64,000 bases of DNA from Enterococcus hulanensis (lineage in GTDB: Bacteria > Bacillota > Bacilli > Lactobacillales > Enterococcaceae). The notes under the pieces were generated by a model, which searched no databases, was not told the origin of the DNA, and saw nothing but the letters and a program-made list of their open reading frames with translations. The stretch lies in contig NZ_BJED01000015.1 of assembly GCF_005405485.1 (NCBI RefSeq), positions 62,001 to 126,000 on the forward strand, given 5' to 3'. The translations under genes were made by a program, and so were the position numbers. Position 1 is the stretch's first letter. Every line of letters begins with the position of its first letter. Positions 32,146 to 40,529 of this stretch are shown here, in pieces.

Positions 32146-32192
32146 AAAAAGGAGCATGGAATGAACGATTCGTCATTTCATGCTCCTTTTTT
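32146..32192. terminator. Bidirectional terminator
   Basis: AAAAAGGAGCATGgAATGA pairs with TCATTtCATGCTCCTTTTTT. It serves the lipoprotein gene and the convergent gene at 32217. Confidence 0.85.
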
Positions 32193-32216
32193 AAATTATG
32201 CTCAAGTTCTTTTCTT

Positions 32217-32732
32217 TTAATCTTTTTCACGTTTCATTTCTTCGATGGGAATATTTGCCTTTTCGATTCGTTTGAGAAAAAGGTTCGCGCCTTCCATCAT
32301 TCGGTCAACGAAGAAGGCTTTTCTGTGTCTGCCATTGACATATACTTTCCAGCCGCCGCGTGTTTCTTTGCAGTGGGTGATCTCTGAAAATAAGAACTGC
32401 TTTTTAAAGACAAATAATTTGATGGCTTCGATGTTGTCTCCATCTACTTGGACTTCCCACATGCCAGCGATAGGTAAGATCATCAGCAGCAGACCCGGAG
32501 AAGCAGCAATAAAAAATGCCAAAATATAAAAAAGTCTTAGCTGGTCAGTTAGTTCGCTCCATATCAAAACTCCGCCCATCACTCCGGCTTCGACGGCACC
32601 AAAAATAAAATAAGACCTAGGCGTCCGAATCGTGAATTTCTTTTGTCCTCGCTTAATACCTTTTTTCTTCGTATTGTTTTCTAAAAATGCTAGTACCACT
32701 CCAACGATGCACACCGTAATCAAACTTTTCAT
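32217..32732 (-). CDS. Membrane protein, downstream copy of a tandem duplication
   Basis: The start is ATG 32730-32732 (AGGAAGGTGATTGG upstream). The 171-residue product has an N-terminal helix (about 2-15), a basic linker KKKGIKRGQKKFTIRTPRSY, two hydrophobic segments (about 45-62 and 68-93) and a beta-rich soluble domain (WEVQVDGDNIEAIKLFVFKK..., KVYVNGRHRKAFFVDRMMEG). The protein at 32859 is almost identical. The soluble part resembles bacterial PH-like domains. Function unknown. Confidence 0.7.
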   Translation of the reverse strand: MKSLITVCIVGVVLAFLENNTKKKGIKRGQKKFTIRTPRSYFIFGAVEAGVMGGVLIWSELTDQLRLFYILAFFIAASPGLLLMILPIAGMWEVQVDGDNIEAIKLFVFKKQFLFSEITHCKETRGGWKVYVNGRHRKAFFVDRMMEGANLFLKRIEKANIPIEEMKREKD

Positions 32733-32858
32733 TACCCAATCACCTTCCTTATGCAATGATACGCTTTAACATTTTCCCATGTCTCCAATAATACCGCTCA
32801 TTGCTCCTTTTCGAACTATGCAAAATTTCTTTTCTTTGGCGTGTATTCAGATCATCTT

Positions 32859-33374
32859 TTAATCTTTTTCACGTTTCATTTCTTCGATGGGAATATTTGC
32901 CTTTTCGATTCGTTTGAGAAAAAGATTTGCGCCTTCCATCATTCGGTCAACGAAGAAGGCTTTTTTGCGTTTGCCATTGACATATACTTTCCAGCCGCCG
33001 CGTGTTTCTTTGCAGTGGGTGATCTCTGAAAATAAGAAGTGCTTTTTTAAGACAAATAATTTAATGGCTTCGATGTTGTCTCCATCTACTTGGACTTCCC
33101 ACATGCCAGCGATAGGTAAGATCATCAGCAGCAGACCCGGAAGGGCACCAAGAAATAATACTATAATATAAAAAATATTTAGTTGGTTAGTTAGTTCGCC
33201 CCATATTAAAATTCCGCCGACCATTCCGGCTTCGACGACACCAAAAATAAAATAAGACCTAGGTGTTCGAATCGTGAATTTCTTTTGTCCTCGCTTGATG
33301 CCTTTTTTCTTCGTATTGTTTTCTAAAAGTGCCAGTACCACCCCAACGATGCACACCGTAATCAAACTTTTCAT
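32859..33374 (-). CDS. Membrane protein, upstream copy of a tandem duplication
   Basis: This 171-residue protein is nearly identical to the one at 32217, with most differences in the second and third hydrophobic segments (MVGGILIWGELTNQLNIFYII against GVMGGVLIWSELTDQLRLFYIL). The duplication unit is about 642 bases and includes the upstream non-coding sequence, as TGCAATGATACGCTT recurs before both copies. Purifying selection on the ends and drift in the membrane part suggest both are used. GGAGGGTGATTG precedes the start. Confidence 0.7.
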   Translation of the reverse strand: MKSLITVCIVGVVLALLENNTKKKGIKRGQKKFTIRTPRSYFIFGVVEAGMVGGILIWGELTNQLNIFYIIVLFLGALPGLLLMILPIAGMWEVQVDGDNIEAIKLFVLKKHFLFSEITHCKETRGGWKVYVNGKRKKAFFVDRMMEGANLFLKRIEKANIPIEEMKREKD

Positions 33375-33713
33375 TAATCAATCACCCTCCTTGTGCAATG
33401 ATACGCTTCAACATTTTTCCATGACTCGAAACAAAGCCGCTCATTTTTCTAGTTTGCTTAATAATACCAATTTTAAAGCATGGGGGATGCGGTGTCTATT
33501 GGAATTGAGGTTCTCCGCTTCGAATAGATAGACCAATAGTTGATAATTGCCAAGAGGCCTTTTTTTATTGGTTATTTGAACGTGTCTTTCATTAAGTTTA
33601 AAAGCCGTGGGGAATAGTGATTTGGTATAATGTTATGAAAAGACTATGAACGGAAAGTTGACTAATAGCCGGATGTGCACAATGTGTAAAAAAACGATAG
33701 AGGAGGGTGAGCG
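33375..33713. other. Region upstream of the two-component system
   Basis: It holds part of the duplicated leader (33375-33430) and an imperfect hairpin (GGTGTCTATT...AATAGATAGACC, about 33493-33532). An extended -10 promoter TGGTATAAT (33623-33631) lies about 83 bases before the regulator start. I see no AgrD- or AgrB-like gene. Confidence 0.5.
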
Positions 33714-34445
33714 TTGAGAATCGCCATATGTGATGACGAACAAACAGTGAATGCGGTGCTTCAAAAACTGGTCGCTGAAGTCGTAGCCGAGCTGGGTTAC
33801 CAGTGTGAGATAGGGCTATATTCTTCTGGCGACGCGCTTTTACAAACGTTAGAGGTGCATCCTCGGCAATTTCAGATTTATCTTTTGGATATTGAAATGG
33901 CTGGAACGAATGGACTGGAGACAGCAAGGCGAATACGAGAACAGGATGCGGATGCCATCCTTATTTTTGTCACAGGGCATCGTGAGTTGATGCCAGAGGC
34001 GTTTCGTGTCTTGGCATTTCAGTATATTGTAAAGCCCTTTGAGCAAGAATCGGTGAAGGGTATCTTTTTGTCAGCGGTGCGGCTGTTGGAGAAACACCGT
34101 ACAATCTACACTTATACTATTCGCAAAAAGAAACACAGTCTGTTTTTATCCCAAATAGAAAGTATAGAAAGCCAAGGAAGAAAGCTGATTATCCACACCA
34201 CGGACGGGCAGCAAATTGAATATTACGGCAGGATGAAGGATGCGGTAGAGAAAGCTGCTGGTCTTACCTTCGTGCAGCCACATAGATCTTACCTTATTAA
34301 TCTGGAGCAGGTTAAGAATCTGGAAAGCTGGCTGATTGAGATGCGCAGCGGTGCTAAAATTTCGATCAGCAATCTTCATCATGATACCTTTCATGCGGCG
34401 TATCGTCGATTTGTTTTGGCGCGTACAGGCGGGGTGCGGCTATGA
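33714..34445 (+). CDS. LytTR-type response regulator (AgrA-like)
   Basis: The 243-residue regulator starts at TTG 33714 with AGAGGAGGGTGA upstream. The receiver domain has the acidic pair D7-D8, phosphoacceptor D59 (YLLDIEM) and a Lys near 107 (YIVKPF). The C-terminus (about 140-240) is a LytTR DNA-binding domain (FLSQIESIESQGRKLIIHT, FVQPHRSYLINLEQV). It is paired with the sensor kinase at 34442 through a 4-base overlap. Such pairs regulate virulence, bacteriocin or cell-density responses; no peptide gene is nearby, so the signal is unknown. Confidence 0.92.
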   Translation: MRIAICDDEQTVNAVLQKLVAEVVAELGYQCEIGLYSSGDALLQTLEVHPRQFQIYLLDIEMAGTNGLETARRIREQDADAILIFVTGHRELMPEAFRVLAFQYIVKPFEQESVKGIFLSAVRLLEKHRTIYTYTIRKKKHSLFLSQIESIESQGRKLIIHTTDGQQIEYYGRMKDAVEKAAGLTFVQPHRSYLINLEQVKNLESWLIEMRSGAKISISNLHHDTFHAAYRRFVLARTGGVRL

Positions 34446-35728
34446 TCAGTATCTTGATTCTAGTCATTCACGAAATCTTGACTGTAAGTGTAGGGTACCT
34501 GTTTCATGGACTATATCTTGAGAAAAAAAGAGGCTGGAGCAGTTCTAGGGTGGTAGGGTTGCTATTGGCTGCCGGCATTCTTTGGTCATTGCTTAGCGAG
34601 CTGGTGGAGTCAGCTTTTCCGCTGAACACGATTGCATTTGCTTTAGGAAGCATCTTTAAAGCGGCACTTTGTTTTTTCATCGTGACGCTTCCGTATGCAG
34701 GAAAACTGTCTAAACGCTGCTTTTTGACACTCTTTCTGATCGCGCTTTCCACTATGGCTGAAGCGATCTCGATGACGCTTTTTTTGTGGTGGAAGCAGCT
34801 GGACTCCATCCTAAGTGTCAAACCTGTGGAAGCGTACGCCGTCAATTGGATGCTGCTTTTGTTGATGTACGGACTCGTAGTCATCATTAAAAGGGTGCGC
34901 AAAAATAAAGGCTTTATCACAAAGCCCTTAAGTCTGTATGCACTGGAGTCGCTGGTTCCGCTGCTGAGTCTACTGTTGCTTTTTCTGGGGTTCAAGTATC
35001 TGGAAAGGACTGGATTACTGGTCATCGCACTGATCATTGTTGTTATGGATGTAGCCGCTTTTTTCTTTTTTGAAAGGATAGAGCAGTATTACGCTCAAAA
35101 TCAGAGCTATGCCTTACGAGAGCAGCAGAACCAAATGCGGGAGGATTATTATCAGCAGGTTGAAGCACATCAGAAGGAAATTCGCATCATGAAGCACGAT
35201 ATGCAAAATCAGTTGATTGCGCTTGACGGGCTGCTGCGGACAGGCAACTTAGAAAAAGCGGAGAAGAATGTGCAGCAGTTGGTTGCCCGGCTAGCTGCGG
35301 ATACCCAGTATGATTTTACGGCGCATCCTGCGATCAATGCTTTGTTGGGAGCCAAGTACAAGCAGGCGCGGGAGAACAATATTCTGTGCGACTTTGATGT
35401 GAAGCTGCCGGAGGATGTACAGATGAACGGCAGTGATTTGGTTGCTGCTTTGGGGAACATTCTGGACAACGCCATCGAAGCCTGTCAGCACTGCACCAAT
35501 AAGCGGTATATCCGTTTGCGTGTGGTGTATTACAATGCATCGTTGATTGTGAACTGTGAAAACAGTACTGACGGGAAGCATGTTGATCTGCAAACGAGAA
35601 AAAAAGCCCCTGCCAACCACGGTCTTGGTCTGGAAAGCGTCCGTTCCATCGTAAATAGTTATCGCGGTGATCTGCAAAGTCAGTATACTGATCAACACTT
35701 TCAAATTGAGTTTACGTTGTTTGAATAA
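34442..35728 (+). CDS. Sensor histidine kinase, GHKL/AgrC type
   Basis: The 428-residue kinase has six to seven N-terminal membrane helices (about 1-200), then a dimerisation helix with phosphoacceptor H252 (RIMKHDMQNQ) and a GHKL ATPase domain. The latter shows LGNILDNAIEAC (N box) and HGLGLESVRSI (G box). This is the arrangement of AgrC/FsrC/ComD-type peptide sensors. The ATG overlaps the regulator stop. No pheromone precursor or AgrB protease is next to it, so it may sense a peptide from elsewhere or an envelope cue. Confidence 0.92.
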   Translation: MISILILVIHEILTVSVGYLFHGLYLEKKRGWSSSRVVGLLLAAGILWSLLSELVESAFPLNTIAFALGSIFKAALCFFIVTLPYAGKLSKRCFLTLFLIALSTMAEAISMTLFLWWKQLDSILSVKPVEAYAVNWMLLLLMYGLVVIIKRVRKNKGFITKPLSLYALESLVPLLSLLLLFLGFKYLERTGLLVIALIIVVMDVAAFFFFERIEQYYAQNQSYALREQQNQMREDYYQQVEAHQKEIRIMKHDMQNQLIALDGLLRTGNLEKAEKNVQQLVARLAADTQYDFTAHPAINALLGAKYKQARENNILCDFDVKLPEDVQMNGSDLVAALGNILDNAIEACQHCTNKRYIRLRVVYYNASLIVNCENSTDGKHVDLQTRKKAPANHGLGLESVRSIVNSYRGDLQSQYTDQHFQIEFTLFE

Positions 35729-35768
35729 GAATCCAAGCGGGCGAAAAATAGTTATGACGAGAAACCAC

Positions 35769-35902
35769 CCTGTTTAATACATTGTAGCGGGTATCACCTT
35801 GTAACGCTCTATCCTAGCAGGTAGAATTGTTCTCACAAGTTGGCTGAAGCGGCTATCTAGCATCCTCTCATGGAGGAAGCTCCGCAAATAATGTTAAACA
35901 GG
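35769..35902 (+). ncRNA. Structured leader upstream of the 35920 gene
   Basis: A 9-bp closing stem, CCTGTTTAA (35769-35777) with TTAAACAGG (35894-35902), encloses about 115 bases with at least three internal stems (AGCG/CGCT, GCGG/CCGC enclosing CCTC/GAGG). The 3' strand of the closing stem runs into the AGGAAGG ribosome binding site of the next gene, as in translation-controlling riboswitches. It does not match the riboswitch or T-box signatures I remember. A protein-binding leader or sRNA is equally possible. Confidence 0.45.
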
Positions 35903-35919
35903 AAGGAAAAACTATTCCA

Positions 35920-36489
35920 ATGAAAGTGTTATCCGTATTCTTGCAGATTGTCGCATTCCCGGCAGCAATTTTTGTCGTATCATTTTTGCTCCATCGTTTG
36001 GTAAGTAAAAAAGGAACAGTACTTCATACGCTCACAGCCGCCATTGATTTTTCTGTGGCTGGTTATCTGATTGGCGGGCTCGCACTATTTCCACTCTACT
36101 TTCTATTTCAACCGGTCAAGATTGATGGGATCACTTATTTGCTTGGTCCGAATCTTTGGGCCTATTGGCTTGTTTCTTTTATTGTGGTAACACCGCTGGT
36201 TATCGGGTGGTGTTCGTATTTTTTCTATTTCAAAGAGGTTGCCTACAGAAACATTTATCTGAACGCTATTTTTATCGGACTGTTTCAAGTGCCATTAGGC
36301 TGGATTATGGAAATTATCATCTACGTATATTGGAGAAAGACAATCCCTACCATTTATGATTACTTTTTCGGGAAGAACTTTCCTTGGATCATGATTAACT
36401 GGGTAATTGGCGCTATCGTTCCTTTAGCGGTAGCCTATTTGCTGAAAAAGGGAAAAATAGGAAAGCATCCACGTAAAATAAGGACGTAA
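35920..36489 (+). CDS. Polytopic membrane protein of unknown function
   Basis: The 189-residue protein MKVLSVFLQIVAFPAAIFVV... has five hydrophobic helices (about 5-25, 42-62, 80-100, 115-135 and 155-175) with few charged residues until the basic end GKIGKHPRKIRT. AGGAAGG precedes the ATG, at the base of the structured leader 35769-35902. A terminator follows at 36522-36556, so it is monocistronic. No family is recognised. A structured leader implies specific regulation of the product, perhaps a transporter or sensor. Confidence 0.7.
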   Translation: MKVLSVFLQIVAFPAAIFVVSFLLHRLVSKKGTVLHTLTAAIDFSVAGYLIGGLALFPLYFLFQPVKIDGITYLLGPNLWAYWLVSFIVVTPLVIGWCSYFFYFKEVAYRNIYLNAIFIGLFQVPLGWIMEIIIYVYWRKTIPTIYDYFFGKNFPWIMINWVIGAIVPLAVAYLLKKGKIGKHPRKIRT

Positions 36490-36521
36490 ACAAGTGACAG
36501 GCATCATTTGAAAAATACAAT

Positions 36522-36556
36522 CGGGCGGAGCGAATTCAATTCGCCCGCTTTTTTTG
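36522..36556 (+). terminator. Terminator after 35920 gene
   Basis: A GC-rich stem (CGGGCG...CGCCCG with GCGAATT/AATTCGC inside) is followed by a seven-base T-run. Confidence 0.8.
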
Positions 36557-36656
36557 TTATCCGGCTAAACATTCAAGGTGACGAAAGTTCTGCTTTGCAA
36601 GTTGTCGTCTATTCTTCATCCCACCGCACAAAATTAAAATCCCCTGAGTATTTCCT

Positions 36657-36685
36657 TTGACAGGAGTTTCTCGCTGTGGTAAATT
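36657..36685 (+). promoter_or_regulatory. Promoter of the cysteine operon leader
   Basis: TTGACA (36657-36662), a 17-base spacer and TAAATT (36680-36685), 44 bases before the leader peptide start. Confidence 0.7.
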
Positions 36686-36729
36686 TTTAAAAACATTACG
36701 ACCGTTCTAAATTTTGGGGAGGCAGAGAC

Positions 36730-36816
36730 ATGACATTCGGCAAACAATTCGCAACTAAATCTTGCTGTTGTTGTATGGTGCTAAAAAGCAGCATACCATT
36801 TTGTCGTGTCTATTAA
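36730..36816 (+). CDS. Cysteine-rich leader peptide (28 aa)
   Basis: The peptide MTFGKQFATKSCCCCMVLKS... has four Cys codons in a row (TGC TGT TGT TGT) and a fifth near the end. GGGGAGG precedes the ATG at proper spacing. It sits between a promoter (36657-36685) and a terminator (36888-36919), in front of a cysteine-synthase-type gene. This is the arrangement of ribosome-mediated attenuation: low charged tRNA-Cys would stall the ribosome on the Cys run and favour the antiterminated structure. The GGTGCT just after the Cys codons equals the terminator's left arm and can pair with its right arm. The peptide is too short for ordinary gene callers. Confidence 0.85.
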   Translation: MTFGKQFATKSCCCCMVLKSSIPFCRVY

Positions 36817-36887
36817 CTGCCCAACATTCGCTTATTTTTGATACTGCCCGCTTCGGGGATTTTCTGGTATCGACATAGTGGAAGCTC

Positions 36888-36919
36888 AAGGTGCTGATTA
36901 ATAGTCAGCACCTTTTTTG
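36888..36919 (+). terminator. Attenuator terminator of the cysteine operon
   Basis: AAGGTGCTGA and TCAGCACCTT form a perfect 10-bp stem followed by a T-run, about 100 bases before the structural gene. An upstream hairpin with GATAC/GTATC and CCCG/CGGG (about 36839-36870) may act as the pause or antiterminator element. Confidence 0.85.
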
Positions 36920-37019
36920 TTACCCAAAAATCTGATAACTATTTGAACGGCGTAGTTGAATGAGAAGGAAATACCCATTTTTCGAAATAAATCCTTAAGT
37001 ACAAGATAGGAGTACAACC

Positions 37020-37952
37020 ATGATTATAGATTCGATTCAGGCGGCGATCGGGCATACTCCGCTGCTGCGTTTTACCCATCAGCATTTCACGGAAATTCCC
37101 GAGGGATCGGCGATCTATGCGAAGCTGGAATATTTGAATCCAGGCGGCAGTATCAAGGACCGGTTAGGCGTTTATCTGATTGATGAAGGTCTTGAACAAG
37201 GCAGGATCAAGGAGGGCACGACCATTATTGAGCCGACTGCTGGGAATACTGGGATCGGTGTCGCGCTTGCGGCATTGGGGGCGGGCTTGCCGACGATCTT
37301 TGTGGTTCCAGAAAAGTTCAGTATGGAAAAGCAGGCGTTGATGAAGGCATTGGGTGCAAAGATTGTTCACACGCCGACTGATGAAGGGATCAGCGGTGCG
37401 ATCGCGGAGGCGAAAAGGCTCCATGAGGAAATCGCCGACAGCTATTTGCCGTTGCAGTTTGAAAATCCAGCCAATCCAGAGGCGTATTATCGGACATTGG
37501 CTCCTGAGCTGGTGGCGGATCTTGGAACGGAGATCACGAGTTTTGTGGCGGGGATTGGCAGCGGCGGAACCTTCAGCGGTGTGGCTCGTTATCTGCTGGA
37601 AAGAAATCCGGCGATCCGTTTGATCGGGGTGGAACCTGAAGGCTCGATCCTAAATGGCGGTGTGAGTCATGGTCATGAGATCGAAGGCATTGGTGTGGAA
37701 TTTATTCCTGCTTTTCTTGAAGGATTGCCGATCAGCGGTTTTACGACGGTCAGTGATACGGCTGGTTTTGCGATGACTCGGCGGCTGGCGAAGGAGCATG
37801 GTGTTTTGATCGGCAGTTCGTCGGGTGCGGCGATGGTGGCTGCCCTTGCGGAGATTGCCAAGCTGCCTGCGGGAAGTCGGGTCGTAACGGTTTTCCCAGA
37901 TGCGGGGGATCGCTACTTATCAAAGGAAATTTATTCGCGGGAGGAGTATTGA
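37020..37952 (+). CDS. Cysteine synthase / O-acetylserine-dependent cystathionine beta-synthase
   Basis: The 310-residue fold-type II PLP enzyme has IGHTPLLR at the start and the PLP lysine K46 in NPGGSIKDR. It also has the phosphate-binding or substrate loop PTAGNTGIG (about 72-80), [10 protein letters not shown] (about 179-188) and SSSGAA near the C-terminus. It joins a sulphur donor (sulphide or homocysteine) to activated serine; which one cannot be decided from sequence. The operon partner luxS releases homocysteine from S-ribosylhomocysteine, which favours the cystathionine-forming (MccA/CysO-type) role. Expression is probably controlled by the Cys attenuator. Confidence 0.88.
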   Translation: MIIDSIQAAIGHTPLLRFTHQHFTEIPEGSAIYAKLEYLNPGGSIKDRLGVYLIDEGLEQGRIKEGTTIIEPTAGNTGIGVALAALGAGLPTIFVVPEKFSMEKQALMKALGAKIVHTPTDEGISGAIAEAKRLHEEIADSYLPLQFENPANPEAYYRTLAPELVADLGTEITSFVAGIGSGGTFSGVARYLLERNPAIRLIGVEPEGSILNGGVSHGHEIEGIGVEFIPAFLEGLPISGFTTVSDTAGFAMTRRLAKEHGVLIGSSSGAAMVAALAEIAKLPAGSRVVTVFPDAGDRYLSKEIYSREEY

Positions 37953-38144
37953 GGCATTCTCCAGCTTGCCAAGTTATGGAATTTATAGGTTGGCAAAAAT
38001 AAATGCGGGCATCATCGCACGTCTTCATCTAAAAAATGAAGCTTTGCGAGCGTATTTATAAAAGCAATACAGAAGGTTACGTTCTGCGGCGGTCTTACTA
38101 ACAGGAGCGGACCGTCGCGGAAAAAATAATGGAGGCGAACGAAG

Positions 38145-38612
38145 ATGAAAATGAATGTAGAAAGCTTCAACCTCGATCACACGAAGGTGCAGGCACCGTA
38201 TATTCGCGTGGCGGACAAGAAAACAGGAGCGAACGGCGATTTGATCGTGAAATACGATGTTCGGTTAAAGCAGCCGAACCAAGCCTATATGGAAATGGCG
38301 GCGTTGCACTCGCTGGAGCATTTGACGGCGGAATTGATTCGCAACCATGCGGATTACATCGTGGACTGGTCCCCGATGGGCTGCCAGACAGGCTTTTACC
38401 TGACCGTCTTAAACCATGACGACATCGAAGCAATCATGGATGTGGTGGAGCTGACAATGAAGGACGTATTACAAGCAACCGAAGTTCCCGCAAGCAATCC
38501 AGTTCAATGCGGCTGGGCGGCGAACCACACATTGGAAGGCGCGCAAGCATTAGCAGAAGAATTTTTAAACAAACGCGACGAATGGGATACGATCTTCGCG
38601 GCGGAAGAATAG
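38145..38612 (+). CDS. luxS: S-ribosylhomocysteine lyase LuxS
   Basis: The 155-residue protein has the metal-binding HSLEH (H55, H59), C80 in MGCQTGFY, the likely catalytic Cys, and C122 in PVQCGWA, the third metal ligand. LuxS splits S-ribosylhomocysteine into homocysteine and the AI-2 precursor DPD, in the activated methyl cycle. AATGGAGGCGAACGAAG precedes the start. A long imperfect hairpin (GCGGCGGTC/GACCGTCGC, about 38081-38117) lies in the gap after the cysteine-synthase gene. The length is normal, and the gene is followed by a terminator. Confidence 0.97.
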   Translation: MKMNVESFNLDHTKVQAPYIRVADKKTGANGDLIVKYDVRLKQPNQAYMEMAALHSLEHLTAELIRNHADYIVDWSPMGCQTGFYLTVLNHDDIEAIMDVVELTMKDVLQATEVPASNPVQCGWAANHTLEGAQALAEEFLNKRDEWDTIFAAEE

Positions 38613-38620
38613 ATTATCAG

Positions 38621-38656
38621 GAGCCAACTCAAAGAAGAGTCGGCTTTTTCTTTTTC
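38621..38656 (+). terminator. Terminator after luxS
   Basis: AGCCaACTC/GAGTcGGCT is followed by TTTTCTTTTT. Confidence 0.8.
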
Positions 38657-38787
38657 CAATAGACCTGCTGGAAATGCTGCTACACCAACAATGCTTGTAA
38701 CTCTTGCTTGTCTTTTTTAGGAAGCTTTGGTACGTTGCTTGTAACTTAACTTTTCGACAAGTAAGTTTGATTTAGGGGGATGAAGTA

Positions 38788-39351
38788 TTGCTAGGAGAAA
38801 AATTAAAGACACAACGAATGAGCTTGGGATTGACCCAACAGGAGGTCGCCGATCATTTGCATGTATCGCGACAGACGATCTCGAACTGGGAGGTGGGCAG
38901 GAACTTTCCCGACATTCCGATGATTATTTCCATCAGCGATTATTACGGCATCTCCTTAGATGAATTGTTGAAGGGGGATGAAGGACTTATGGATAAGATG
39001 AAGAAGGACGCAGAGCTGGTCAAACGGACCAAGCGGCGGAAGGTGTTTGATGGCGTGTTTGTCGGCTTATTGGTGCTGACGGTTGCATTTGCTTTTGTGG
39101 TGACTCGGATACCTAAGATTGCCGATCAAAAGCTGTGGCCGATGTTGATCGTAGGGATCGTGTTTCTCTTTTCGATGGTGCGCTTCTTTCTGATTATTCC
39201 GAAAGAAGATGCTACCAGCGGAATGCAGGCGCCGTTGATCATTCCGAAATCGTTTGGTGTCGGCTGGGCGATCAATCCGTACCATCCATTAGGAAAGGTT
39301 CTGTTGATCGGTATTTTTGTTGCACTTGAAGTGATGATTTATTTGGGTTAA
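38788..39351 (+). CDS. XRE-family regulator with C-terminal membrane helices
   Basis: Residues 1-65 are a HTH_3 domain (KLKTQRMSLGLTQQEVADHL, VSRQTISNWEVG). After a basic linker (KRTKRRK) come two or three hydrophobic helices (about 92-112, 118-135 and 168-186), so the regulator is membrane-tethered. TTG 38788 is the start, with AGGGGGATGAAG upstream. Such membrane-bound XRE proteins are common in Firmicutes and are thought to respond to envelope signals. It lies upstream of the WxL-type regulator and MucBP adhesin, but about 400 bases separate them. Confidence 0.85.
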   Translation: MLGEKLKTQRMSLGLTQQEVADHLHVSRQTISNWEVGRNFPDIPMIISISDYYGISLDELLKGDEGLMDKMKKDAELVKRTKRRKVFDGVFVGLLVLTVAFAFVVTRIPKIADQKLWPMLIVGIVFLFSMVRFFLIIPKEDATSGMQAPLIIPKSFGVGWAINPYHPLGKVLLIGIFVALEVMIYLG

Positions 39352-39749
39352 ATAGGAAAAGCTTTGCGACATGAAACACAATAAAAATCAATAGATAAAA
39401 ACTTTCAAATGATTGATTTCGATTATTTTCTCAAAAATATACTGCTAAAAGAATAAAAATAAAGCTCCTATTAAAGAGTAATTACATTTTATGATGATTT
39501 TTAAGTTAAAATAATCTTGACAAAGTTAGTGTTTACTAGTATATATAAATAAACTAGTGAGCGCTAGTTTATATATTAGTTAACTTTCAGTGTAAATATA
39601 AAATGAAAATAATTTGTATGGAAAAGCGCGAATGAATGAAGCGACAGCGCATCATTTTAAGGAAGGTTTGATCGGCGTAAGAGGAGCTTTTTCTTATGTC
39701 TTCATTTTTAGATTGAACAAGATTTTTAAAAAAAGGGAGGAATCAGGTA
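39352..39749. other. Long leader region of the regulator at 39750
   Basis: AT-rich, with a good promoter and adjacent palindrome (39517-39570). A 5' untranslated region of about 190 bases follows, holding small imperfect hairpins (GCGC...GCGC near 39627-39650). No protein gene is visible. Confidence 0.5.
39517..39570 (+). promoter_or_regulatory. Promoter with downstream palindromic operator
   Basis: TTGACA (39517-39522), a 17-base spacer and TATATA (39540-39545) are followed at once by AAACTAG-TGAGCG-CTAGTTT (39551-39570), a perfect 7-bp inverted repeat with further ACTAGT words around it. The position at the transcription start suggests a repressor or activator site, perhaps for autoregulation by the winged-helix regulator at 39750. 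Confidence 0.6.
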
Positions 39750-40511
39750 ATGACAAAAGTATTGCTGCTGAGTAAAAATCATACGATTGAACCTAATCTT
39801 GAGAATATTTTGCAACGAGTGAATGCCGAATTTTATTGCTCTTCAAGTTTATTTTATCAAGCGAAGGAACACATTCAGGTGATCCAATATTTTTCACTGG
39901 TGATTATTTGCGATACGATTTCCAACGTTGAACTAACCCAATACATCAAGGGAATCAAGGACTGCGGTATCCCGCTTTTCAGAATGGGAAACAAAAGTCA
40001 GATCGGCGCGACAGAATTTGCTTGGCTGGATAATGATATCGACTATTGGATCGAACCAGGCGACAGTGATTCTGAGATCATCGACAAGATCGCCCGCGCG
40101 AGCTTTTACAAGAAGCAATCCGTGCAGCCGGCTAAGGAAGAAGGTTTTTCGGGTCAGAATTATTCGAACTTTATCAACCGTCTTTCAAAAAGAGAGCTGC
40201 AGCTGCTGGTCTATCTTTATGAAGCGAATGGCGACACAGTGGCTAGAGAGATCCTCTGCCAAAAAATGTGGCAGAAGAAAATGTCTCACGCGGGCTTTTC
40301 TAATCTGTCTGCCATCGCGAAACGTCTGAAGCTGAAAATGTTAGCGGCCGGCATCGATACAGAAGGTATGGGCTCTAGCTGGGGGCAAGGCTATTTTCTT
40401 CAGGCACCATTTCTGCAATTTCTGAAGAACAATGATTTCGATAAGTATTTAACGATCATTTCTCAGACTGTTGAAACACAATGTGAAGTAACAACGCAAA
40501 CCGAAAACTAA
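39750..40511 (+). CDS. Winged-helix regulator with degenerate receiver domain (copy 3)
   Basis: This 253-residue relative of the proteins at 23303 and 24085 begins VLLLSKNHTIEPNLENIL, a pseudo-receiver without the acidic pair. LVIICDTISNVE occupies the phosphoacceptor position, where an Asp is shifted by one residue. The C-terminal winged helix (LSKRELQLLVYLYEANGDTV, REILCQKMWQKKM, SWGQGYFLQ) is intact. AAAGGGAGG precedes the ATG. It lies 18 bases upstream of the MucBP adhesin gene and probably controls it, as copies 1 and 2 may control the WxL operon. Confidence 0.82.
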   Translation: MTKVLLLSKNHTIEPNLENILQRVNAEFYCSSSLFYQAKEHIQVIQYFSLVIICDTISNVELTQYIKGIKDCGIPLFRMGNKSQIGATEFAWLDNDIDYWIEPGDSDSEIIDKIARASFYKKQSVQPAKEEGFSGQNYSNFINRLSKRELQLLVYLYEANGDTVAREILCQKMWQKKMSHAGFSNLSAIAKRLKLKMLAAGIDTEGMGSSWGQGYFLQAPFLQFLKNNDFDKYLTIISQTVETQCEVTTQTEN

Positions 40512-40529
40512 ATTCAAAGGAGCGAACAC

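Noticed and set aside
33480-33560. Possible AgrD-like peptide upstream of the two-component system
   Set aside because: The only short frame (about 15 codons) has no ribosome binding site and no AgrB partner.
35769-35902. T-box or known metabolite riboswitch before the 35920 gene
   Set aside because: No T-box sequence (AGGGTGG-ACCGCG) and no recognisable TPP, FMN, SAM, lysine, M-box or fluoride core.
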